Positions 1 through 4,598 of a stretch of DNA of 8,434 bases are shown here, in pieces. Source of the stretch: an uncultured Eubacterium sp. (GTDB lineage Bacteria > Bacillota > Clostridia > Lachnospirales > Lachnospiraceae); assembly GCA_910579075.1 (NCBI GenBank), contig CAJTSV010000139.1:1-8434 (forward strand), in the 5' to 3' direction. The translations under genes were made by a program, and so were the position numbers. Position 1 is the first letter of the stretch. The number at the start of each line of letters is the position of its first letter. The notes beneath the pieces were generated by a model. That model saw only the letters and a list, made by a program, of their open reading frames with translations. It did no database searches and was not told where the DNA came from.

Positions 1-54
1 CTGCCGCTGTGCGTGAAGCAGTCTGCCAAGGGCTTCTGGTATTTTTCCACAGTC
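1..54 (-). repeat. Partial, diverged copy of the foldback element, cut by the window edge
   Basis: Positions 24-55 match the reverse complement of about 2156-2187 in the 224 bp foldback element: 33 bases with about five differences, including the shared run CCACAGTCACA. Upstream of this (1-23) similarity is looser, with short shared stretches such as CTGCCGCTG and AGCAG. This is therefore a second member of the same repeat family, in the opposite orientation to the left arm at 2127-2206. The element runs off the window, so its full length and outer end cannot be seen. I see no protein-coding sense here. Confidence 0.5.
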
Positions 55-96
55 ACATCCGGGACAGGGCAGGCATCCACCTCCGGCTGTTTCCGG

Positions 97-133
97 GCAT
101 GCTTTCGTGCGCTGCGTTCAGCCGGGAAGGAAC
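97..133 (+). repeat. 37 bp direct repeat, copy A
   Basis: This segment (GCATGCTTTCGTGCGCTGCG, then a TTCAGCCGGG core) recurs at 261-297 with three substitutions, offset by 164 bp. Its right end overlaps the start of the 115 bp block at 126-239, so copy B may be the truncated start of another block unit. It is non-coding as far as I can tell. Confidence 0.6.
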
Positions 134-239
134 TGCGGCTCGAAACGTGATGGCGTGCGTCAGGCTTGTTTTAGAGTTCTTTTTGGGCGGGACTGTAGTT
201 TGATTTGGGAGCGGGGAGAAAGAGTCTGCATGATGCGGG
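126..239 (+). repeat. ~115 bp dispersed repeat block, copy 1
   Basis: This block matches 1976-2091 at roughly 90 % identity over its length, with two single-base indels. The best-kept part is the central stretch around GGCTTGTTTTAGAGTTCTTT and the following GGGCGGGACTGTA. Both copies end in CATGATGCGG. Both strands give short open frames across it, but the substitutions and indels do not respect any frame, so it is more likely a non-coding intergenic repeat than a gene. It may be one arm or core of a mobile or miniature element. No terminal inverted repeat or target duplication is clear. Confidence 0.65.
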
Positions 240-260
240 ATTGAATATAAAAATTGAACA

Positions 261-297
261 GCATGCTTTTGTGTGCTGCGTTCAGCCGGGGAGGAAC
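261..297 (+). repeat. 37 bp direct repeat, copy B
   Basis: This is the second copy of the 97-133 repeat, sharing the TGCTGCGTTCAGCCGGG core. It stops just after GAGGAAC, where the longer block would begin, so it looks like a broken repeat unit. Confidence 0.6.
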
Positions 298-619
298 GTA
301 CTAGACGATACATTGAAATAATGAATAAAATGGGGCATTCTGCTGTTTAGTAATAAAAATCAAAAATATGGTTGTTAAAATTATAATCGATATAATCTGT
401 ATAGTATATTTTTTGATATCTGTTTTTTGTGGACTGGATTCGGCATTTATGTTAAAATCTAACAGAAACAAATATAATTATATGCGGATTTATGCCGATA
501 TATGCTGATACAAATAAATAATCCGCTGATTGGTTATGTCAGGTTTTTCTTTTCCCGTCATGTTATCCGTGCTATGGTGCCTGGGGCAACAAGATTTAGA
601 CAGGGAGGAATAGGTACGG
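298..619. other. AT-rich stretch without a gene
   Basis: No convincing coding frame is present. It contains two TATAAT-like hexamers (382-387 and 391-396), but neither has a good -35 partner at 16-18 bp, so I do not call a promoter. At 482-511 there are three imperfect 10 bp tandem units of the form ATGCNGATNT. A GGGAGG ribosome-site-like run at 604-609 precedes an ATG at 620, which is in frame with the small gene at 665. Confidence 0.4.
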
Positions 620-664
620 ATGGGAAAAAATATCATTACATACATTAGAAAGAAGGAAAAGCAC

Positions 665-842
665 ATGTCAGTAAAGGAGAAACCGGTTTTAAAAAATTTG
701 GACGAATTCCTTGCTTACGCGGAACAGAAAAAAGAAGAGTTGGATAGATGCGGCAATGGTTCGCGGTATACGCCACAGGATGCGTCAGGAACAGCTGCAG
801 AAATTTGGAAATCCGGATGAAAATGCTAGTGAGAGTGCATAG
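665..842 (+). pseudogene. Small hypothetical gene with an apparent frameshift
   Basis: The frame from ATG 665 gives a soluble, charged N-terminus (MSVKEKPVLKNLDEFLAYAE, then QKKEELDR). Around 745-756 protein-like sequence moves to another frame, which reads RMRQEQLQKFGNPDENASES and stops at TAG 840-842. Staying in the first frame gives an unnatural tail ending at 820. One extra or missing base near 750 would join the halves into a protein of about 58 residues. An in-frame ATG at 620 with a stronger upstream GGAGG would extend it by 15 residues; I prefer 665 because the preceding residues look like leader sequence. I do not recognise the family. It could also be two overlapping small genes, since the second half has its own ATG at 756. 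Confidence 0.35.
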
Positions 843-879
843 GATAAAAAGCAGAAAACAGTGGATAGAAAAAATAAAT

Positions 880-1128
880 AAAAATAGTGGAATGCCGCAT
901 ATACGGATGTTTCGCTGTTTTTTATATATACCTATTTTTTCCAAACGCAATGTAAAAAACTATCGAACACTAATAGAATTTCACTTGTCAGAGTATGAAA
1001 ACTTGGATCATGGAAAATAGTATGCAGTTTATATTCAACGTTTGGAACGCCTTGATGGACAGACCATTTTATGATTTTACCAAATTATTTCTTATCTAAA
1101 AGGTGTATTTAAGCATATTTCTTTTTAG
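880..1128 (+). pseudogene. Decayed coding tract with two in-frame stops
   Basis: One frame reads as plausible protein across two stops. It gives NVKNYRTLIEFHLSEYENLD, then a TAG at 1018-1020, then YAVYIQRLERLDGQTI, then a TGA at 1072-1074, then FYQIISYLKGVFKHISF and a final TAG at 1126-1128. Composition is more protein-like on both sides of each stop than in the other frames, which suggests a gene eroded by point mutation. No start codon with a ribosome site is visible at its 5' end, and I do not recognise the family. The alternative is chance open reading in AT-rich DNA. Confidence 0.25.
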
Positions 1129-1129
1129 A

Positions 1130-1166
1130 ATATCATCTATACAGAAATAATGGAAGATGATATAAT
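1130..1166 (+). promoter_or_regulatory. Promoter and operator-like palindrome of the toxin-antitoxin operon
   Basis: A -35 TATACA (1138-1143) and a perfect -10 TATAAT (1161-1166) are separated by 17 bp. A perfect 9 bp inverted repeat, ATATCATCT (1130-1138) and AGATGATAT (1155-1163), overlaps both hexamers, with arm centres 25 bp apart. Antitoxins of type II systems commonly repress their own promoter by binding such sites, so this is a good operator candidate for the product of the gene at 1220. That binding role is inferred. Confidence 0.6.
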
Positions 1167-1219
1167 ATGTTTGGAAATAGTGACGAATTAAAATTTCAGG
1201 AAAAGGAGGTATGGGTAAT

Positions 1220-1375
1220 ATGACTATAGAACAGACAAGACCATGCACGATTTCAGAATCAATTATACAGTCTTGCAAAGAAATGAAAAGTATGCGGGAA
1301 GGCAGAATGCCGAAGCGTTCTTTGAGTGAGTTATTTGAAAATATTGAAAGATGGAGTAAAGAGGAAAAAGAGTAG
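1220..1375 (+). CDS. Putative type II antitoxin (51 aa)
   Basis: This small acidic-tailed protein of 51 residues begins MTIEQTRPCTISESI, has a basic middle (MREGRMPKRS) and ends ERWSKEEKE. A strong AGGAGGT site ends 9 bases before the ATG. An in-frame ATG at 1211 is too close to that site to be the start. It abuts the next gene, with TAG followed directly by ATG, the usual antitoxin-toxin layout, and it has its own promoter and palindrome. The following gene matches the ends of a RelE/ParE-type toxin, so this is most likely the cognate antitoxin. It would bind the toxin through its C-terminal half and repress the operon. I cannot name the antitoxin fold from sequence alone; the assignment rests mainly on context. 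Confidence 0.6.
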   Translation: MTIEQTRPCTISESIIQSCKEMKSMREGRMPKRSLSELFENIERWSKEEKE

Positions 1376-1519
1376 ATGTATACAGTTATACCAACGGAAC
1401 GGTTTGAAAAAGATGTTAAATATTATATCAGGAAAAAAGGTTTCGTGCATATCGGGGCTGATATCAAGGTAACGACTAATCAGGAAATTATTAGATTGGT
1501 AGAAACTTATTGCATGTAA
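1376..1519 (+). pseudogene. Internally deleted RelE/ParE-family toxin (47 aa remnant)
   Basis: The frame starts at the base after the antitoxin stop. Its first ~30 residues (MYTVIPTERFEKDVKYYIRK, then KGFVHI) resemble the N-terminus of a RelE/ParE-like mRNA interferase or gyrase-inhibitor toxin family. Its last residues (TTNQEIIRLVETYCM) resemble the C-terminus of the same family. From memory, full members run to about 110-120 residues, with a central beta-sheet carrying the active region. Here the two ends are joined in frame after DIKV, so about 65-70 residues are missing. The product can hardly keep toxin activity, but it might still bind the antitoxin. The reading frame is intact from ATG to TAA, so it could still be translated. 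It could also be a naturally short protein, but the match at both ends argues for deletion. Confidence 0.6.
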
Positions 1520-1537
1520 AAAAACATGAAGATACTG

Positions 1538-1582
1538 AAACAGCATGGGTTATTTAGTTTAAAAATAAACCATGCTGTTTTT
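1538..1582 (+). terminator. Intrinsic terminator of the toxin-antitoxin operon
   Basis: An 18 bp stem with a single G-T mismatch pairs 1538-1555 (AAACAGCATGGGTTATTT) with 1563-1580, around a 7-base loop. It is followed by a run of T (1578-1582). It lies 18 bases after the toxin stop. The A-rich left flank means it could also work on the minus strand. Confidence 0.75.
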
Positions 1583-1663
1583 AGTATATAGAGTAAATTA
1601 TACAGAACCAGTCTGGCTGCAATAAGGTACGTATGATTTGTAGCAGTACATTGAAAATAGGGT

Positions 1664-1948
1664 AGGAGCATTTCGTTGTTCAGCAATGGAATTTCCAAAA
1701 ATGGGTACTGTGTTGTTAAAGATATTGCAAAAGGTAACACGGTTATTATTGAAAATGAAGACTTATATAAATATGATGATTCAGAGGTTGTAGTTATATT
1801 TCTTAATCAGCTAGGCTGAAAAGAAAAAAGAATCTGCTGACGGGGACAGCTTTGTAATACCAAGTGGAGGAGGATAAATGTGGATAATATCGAATACTAA
1901 AAGAAGGAAAAAACAGATAATGGAATTCTGGATTTAAGAGGGTTTTAA
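1664..1948 (+). pseudogene. Broken small gene with two frame changes and a stop
   Basis: Protein-like sequence can be followed through three segments. The first, in one frame to TGA 1817-1819, reads GNTVIIENEDLYKYDDSEVV, then VIFLNQL. The second, shifted by one base, reads AEKKKESADGDSFVIPSGGG and stops at 1878. The third, back in the first frame from about 1874, reads INVDNIEY, a TAA at 1898-1900, then KKEKTDNGILDLRGF and TAA at 1946-1948. The pieces run in order with no gap, which suggests one ancestral protein of roughly 95 residues. A TTG at 1676, seven bases after AGGAG, could start the first piece. I do not recognise the family with confidence; the KGNTVII...EVVVIF pattern might be a small antitoxin- or AbrB-like fold, but that is a guess. 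Confidence 0.4.
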
Positions 1949-1975
1949 GTCCAGTGTACCGTAGAAGTTAAACGA

Positions 1976-2091
1976 GAAGGAACTGCAGGCTCGAAATGGG
2001 ATGGCGTGCATCAGGCTTGTTTTAGAGTTCTTTTTGGGCGGGACTGTAATTTAATCTGGGGGCGTGGGAGAAAGTTCCTGCATGATGCGGA
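1976..2091 (+). repeat. ~115 bp dispersed repeat block, copy 2
   Basis: This is the second copy of the block at 126-239, in the same orientation and about 1850 bp away. Here it is followed after 35 bp by the foldback element at 2127-2350. The first copy instead lies just to the right of a fragment of that foldback, so the two loci have the same parts in different order. Confidence 0.65.
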
Positions 2092-2126
2092 ACTGGAAAT
2101 AGAAGCGAAAAGCCTGCAAATGACAG

Positions 2127-2350
2127 CGGGATGAGATGGGGCGGCCTGATTTCGTGTGACTGTGGAAGAATGCTGGAAGCCCTTGGTATTCTGCTGCACA
2201 AACAGAGGGGCGCAAGCCCCAAGGCAGTTTTTTAGGCGCAGGCGAATAAACTGCCGCTGCGTCCGGTACCAGTTATGAAAATGCAGAATACCTAGGGATT
2301 GCTGCGTTCTGGAACCGGAACACGAAATCAGGCTGCCCCATCTCATCCCG
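2127..2350. repeat. 224 bp foldback (inverted-repeat) element
   Basis: The outer arms 2127-2156 and 2321-2350 are 30 bp inverted repeats with one mismatch. Further in, 2168-2194 pairs with 2283-2309 with five mismatches in 27. Near the centre there is a GGGGC-GCAA-GCCCC hairpin (2207-2220), and GGCAGTTTTTTA is partly mirrored by AATAAACTGCC. Almost the whole element can therefore fold into one long imperfect hairpin on either strand. Together with the diverged copy at 1-54, this marks a repeat family, like a miniature inverted-repeat element or a structured intergenic repeat. I see no transposase and no clear target-site duplication. A 126-codon open frame on the minus strand across it has no gene-like character. 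Confidence 0.7.
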
Positions 2351-2578
2351 CGTCCGCGCAGCCATTCCCCTTCCTCATTCAAATCCAGCATTTTTATTCA
2401 GCAGTCATCCATGAAAATCAAAAACCTGAAACCATCTTGCAAACAAATCAAAAATTCTGTCTTTAAATTCGTCTTTGCTCATAATCAATCCTTCATTTTA
2501 TCCGAATTGCACACACTTTATACTGCTTTCTGCCACTTTAGCATATCACAAACAAAAAAAGTTACAATAACACAGTAA
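2351..2578. other. Intergenic DNA between the foldback element and the RHH gene
   Basis: No full-size gene is present. On the minus strand an ATG at 2482, preceded by AAGGA at six bases, opens a 25-codon frame ending at 2405. Its peptide is rich in aromatic residues (KDRIFDLFARWFQVFDF). This could be a tiny gene, the stump of a gene cut by the foldback element, or chance. Confidence 0.3.
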
Positions 2579-2788
2579 GAAAAAGGAGCAAAAAGCAGGA
2601 ACAGCAAACCATACAAAATAAAAGTAAGTATTTTCTTAGATGAAACTGTGGTATCTGAAATCAGGGAAATGGCAGAAAACGATGACAGGTCTTTCAGCCA
2701 GTACATCAATCTGGTCTTAAAAGAACATATCCGTAAAAATTCACAAATCCCGTCCGAACAGGAAAAGAAGCAGGAAAAAAGGCAGTAA
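2579..2788 (+). pseudogene. Ribbon-helix-helix (CopG/Arc-like) protein lacking a visible start codon
   Basis: The frame between a TAA at 2576-2578 and the TAA at 2786-2788 encodes a ribbon-helix-helix domain. The DNA-contacting strand is KIKVSIFLDE, helix A is TVVSEIREMAENDD, and the turn plus helix B is RSFSQYINLVLKEHIRK. A charged tail (SEQEKKQEKRQ) follows. Proteins of this class bind DNA as dimers, often as antitoxins or plasmid-type repressors. No ATG, GTG or TTG lies in frame between the upstream stop and the strand; the only options are an ATA at 2618 or other rare codons. An AGGAG at 2584-2588 sits where a ribosome site would be, with no start after it. The gene has probably lost its start by mutation, although the domain itself is undamaged. 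No partner toxin is next to it. Confidence 0.55.
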
Positions 2789-2926
2789 AAAACACGCTGC
2801 GCAGACGTATGATGCTATGTATTTGATTAATATAGAAATAAAATCCGGCAGCCCGCTGCAGGAATCTCCTGCAGCAGTCCTGCCGGACTGTAAGCTATCA
2901 TAACAGAAAGCCCGCGCAGCGTGCTT
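2787..2926 (-). terminator. Nested hairpin terminator downstream of argG
   Basis: Read on the minus strand, an outer stem pairs 2914-2926 with 2790-2802 (13 bp, one mismatch) and is followed by a T6 run (complement of 2787-2792). Inside it sits a strong separate hairpin, 2844-2887, with stems TCCGGCAG/CTGCCGGA and GCTGCAGGA/TCCTGCAGC, followed by TTTTATTT. Either hairpin could terminate argG transcription. Together they form a hairpin within a hairpin. The outer arm begins five bases after the argG stop. Confidence 0.75.
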
Positions 2927-2930
2927 CCCA

Positions 2931-4148
2931 TTATTTATTCTGGTTTTCCTGCATCTTCATGGCCCGTACTTTTAACGGCAGCCCGAATAATGTAATAAAC
3001 CCTTCTGCGTCATGGTGGTCATATAAATCGCCTGTCGTAAAGCTTGCCAGGGACTCGCTGTAAAGGGAATACGGGGAAGTGGTGCCGGCTTTGATAATGT
3101 TTCCTTTATAAAGCCTGAATTTTACTTCGCCGGTTACATATTTCTGCGTGGATGTGACAAATGCCTGGACTGCTTCGCGCAGCGGCGTAAACCATTTGCC
3201 CTCGTATACAATCTGTGCCATTTTATTGCCCATGTCTTTTTTGGCTTCCATGGTTGCGCGGTCAAGCACCAGTTCTTCCAGCTGCTGCTGTGCTTCCATC
3301 AGGATAGTTCCGCCAGGTGTTTCATAGACACCGCGGCTTTTCATGCCGACCACGCGGTTTTCCACGATGTCCACAATGCCGATGCCGTGTTTTCCGCCCA
3401 GGCGGTTCAGCTCGCGGATAATATCGGACACTTTCATCTCTTTGCCGTTGACGGATTTTGGAACGCCGGCTTCAAAAGTCATGGTGACATATTCGCCCTG
3501 TTCCGGTGCCTGTTCCGGTGTTACGCCAAGCACGAGCAGATGGCCGTAATCCGGTTCGCAGGAAGGGTCTTCCAGCTCCAGGCCTTCATGGCTGATATGC
3601 CATAAATTGCGGTCGCGGCTGTAGCTGCTGTCAGCAGAAAACGGAAGGTCTATGCCGTGTGCCCTGCAGTATTCGATTTCGGATTCGCGGGAATCCATCG
3701 TCCATTTGTCGTCACGCCATGCAGCAATAATGCGGATGTCCGGGGCAAGCGCCTTGATTGCCAGCTCAAAGCGGATCTGGTCGTTGCCTTTGCCGGTAGC
3801 GCCGTGGCAGATAGCGCTGGCACCTTCTTTTCTTGCGATTTCCACCAGCCTTTTTGCAATGCCGGGACGGGCCATGGATGTGCCTAACAGGTATTTGTTT
3901 TCATATACGGCCCCGGCCTGTACGCATGGAATAATATAATCATCGCAGAATTCGTCTGTGATGTCTTCGATGTATAATTTTGCAGCGCCGGATAATTTTG
4001 CGCGTTCTTCCAGTCCGTCCAGCTCGCTTTCCTGGCCGCAGTCCACGCAGCAGCAGATAACCTCGTAATCATAGTTTTCTTTCAGCCACGGAATAATCGC
4101 TGTGGTGTCCAGCCCGCCTGAGTATGCTAAAACAACTTTTTCTTTCAT
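2931..4148 (-). CDS. argG: Argininosuccinate synthase
   Basis: ArgG joins citrulline and aspartate with ATP to make argininosuccinate, the second-to-last step of arginine synthesis, in the cytoplasm. The protein has 405 residues, the usual length for the bacterial enzyme. The N-terminal ATP-pyrophosphatase loop is AYSGGLDT (residues 8-15). The conserved GATGKGNDQIRFE substrate and nucleotide segment is at 116-128. The synthase domain follows, with SRESEIEY and later motifs intact. I chose the ATG at 4148 (MKEKVVLAYSGG) over an upstream in-frame ATG at 4235: the family starts a few residues before the loop, and AAAGGA lies 10 bases upstream. The gene diverges from argC and is followed by its own terminator. 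argH, its usual partner, is not in the window. Confidence 0.97.
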   Translation of the reverse strand: MKEKVVLAYSGGLDTTAIIPWLKENYDYEVICCCVDCGQESELDGLEERAKLSGAAKLYIEDITDEFCDDYIIPCVQAGAVYENKYLLGTSMARPGIAKRLVEIARKEGASAICHGATGKGNDQIRFELAIKALAPDIRIIAAWRDDKWTMDSRESEIEYCRAHGIDLPFSADSSYSRDRNLWHISHEGLELEDPSCEPDYGHLLVLGVTPEQAPEQGEYVTMTFEAGVPKSVNGKEMKVSDIIRELNRLGGKHGIGIVDIVENRVVGMKSRGVYETPGGTILMEAQQQLEELVLDRATMEAKKDMGNKMAQIVYEGKWFTPLREAVQAFVTSTQKYVTGEVKFRLYKGNIIKAGTTSPYSLYSESLASFTTGDLYDHHDAEGFITLFGLPLKVRAMKMQENQNK

Positions 4149-4200
4149 GGGTATACAGTCCTTTCTGAAAATTAGGGTATTTGATTTGCACCAGTCCGGG

Positions 4201-4218
4201 CAGATTTGGAAGAATCTG
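4201..4218 (-). other. Small hairpin in the argG leader
   Basis: CAGATT and AATCTG form a perfect 6 bp stem around a 6-base loop, within the predicted 5' untranslated leader of argG. No terminator T-run follows on the minus strand, and I see no T-box signature, so a regulatory role is unproven. Confidence 0.3.
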
Positions 4219-4241
4219 GCCAGGCTGTTTTTCACCTATCA

Positions 4242-4270
4242 AATATACAACAATTGCCATGGAAACGCAA
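4242..4270 (-). promoter_or_regulatory. Candidate argG promoter
   Basis: On the minus strand, TTGCGT (4265-4270) and TATATT (4242-4247) are spaced by 17 bp. The -10 matches consensus in five of six positions; the -35 keeps the TTG. Transcription would begin near 4235, giving a leader of about 87 bases before the ATG at 4148. Confidence 0.5.
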
Positions 4271-4291
4271 GCGGTATTTTATGCAAAACTA

Positions 4292-4305
4292 TAAATAAAT
4301 ATTCG
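4292..4305. promoter_or_regulatory. ARG-box-like site near the argG promoter
   Basis: TAAATAAATATTCG matches the ArgR/AhrC half-palindrome consensus TGAATWWWWATTCA in 12 of 14 positions. It lies about 22 bp upstream of the argG -35. ArgR control is inferred; no argR gene is in the window. Confidence 0.45.
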
Positions 4306-4458
4306 TCCAGGAATGCAGGGGCAAAAAAGATGACGGCACAGGGCTTTTGTAAAATCCATGCGGGGCTGCATATAGAACGCCGGGAGAAAACGCATCCGGC
4401 AGGCATGGATAAAAAATGCATAAAAGATGCATGGCTTTCGGAATAAATCATGTAAAAT
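4306..4458. promoter_or_regulatory. Central part of the argG-argC divergent intergenic region, with palindromes
   Basis: No gene is visible. Two palindromic features stand out. A perfect 8 bp inverted repeat, ATCCATGC (4354-4361) and GCATGGAT (4403-4410), encloses 41 bases. ATGCATAAAAGATGCAT (4416-4432) is a perfect 6 bp palindrome around 5 bases. The second is AT-rich and resembles a loosely spaced ArgR site, but the spacer is one base too long for the standard form. Confidence 0.35.
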
Positions 4459-4472
4459 TGCATAAATATTCA
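4459..4472. promoter_or_regulatory. Best ARG-box candidate upstream of argC
   Basis: TGCATAAATATTCA matches the ArgR consensus TGAATWWWWATTCA in 13 of 14 positions. It sits about 30 bp upstream of the argC -35. A weaker palindrome, AGCATAAAATGCT (4489-4501), lies between it and the promoter, and a third, poor match (TGCATTTATATTAG at 4513-4526; 11 of 14) overlaps the promoter spacer. Confidence 0.55.
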
Positions 4473-4500
4473 AAACGGGCAAAAAAATAGCATAAAATGC

Positions 4501-4529
4501 TTGTACTTTTGCTGCATTTATATTAGTAT
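4501..4529 (+). promoter_or_regulatory. Candidate promoter of the argC operon
   Basis: TTGTAC (4501-4506) and TAGTAT (4524-4529) are spaced by 17 bp and sit about 70 bp before the argC ATG. The -10 is a modest match and other AT-rich hexamers nearby (TATATT, TATAGA) could serve instead. A short leader hairpin (GAAAGC at 4552-4557 with GCTTTC at 4565-4570) lies between promoter and gene. Confidence 0.35.
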
Positions 4530-4598
4530 AGATAAAGTGTATTAAAAACAGGAAAGCCGGATAAGCTTTCTGAAAATACAGACAAGAGGTGAAACAGT

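Noticed and set aside
168..179. GTTTTAGAGTTC, reminiscent of a type II CRISPR repeat start, also at 2019-2030
   Set aside because: There are only two copies, 1.85 kb apart, each embedded in a much longer shared block. There are no spacers and no cas genes.
53..313. 86-codon minus-strand open frame in the left repeats
   Set aside because: It crosses the 115 bp block and both 37 bp repeats. The block's second copy carries indels that break this frame, so it is not conserved as protein.
1331..1740. Minus-strand open frames opposite the toxin-antitoxin operon and the broken gene
   Set aside because: They are AT-driven, rich in Phe, Ile and Leu, have no ribosome sites, and lie opposite better-supported plus-strand features.
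2011..2391. 126-codon open frame on the minus strand across the repeats
   Set aside because: It spans the foldback element and the repeat block, has no gene-like composition, and is explained by the inverted-repeat DNA.
4148..4235. N-terminal extension of ArgG from the upstream ATG at 4235
   Set aside because: The extra 29 residues do not look like ArgG, and the family begins a few residues before the ATP loop. The stretch overlaps the predicted leader.
4149..4598. Possible T-box or arginine riboswitch in the arg leaders
   Set aside because: No T-box sequence or terminator-antiterminator pair is visible. The leaders are short and palindromes typical of ArgR sites are present instead.
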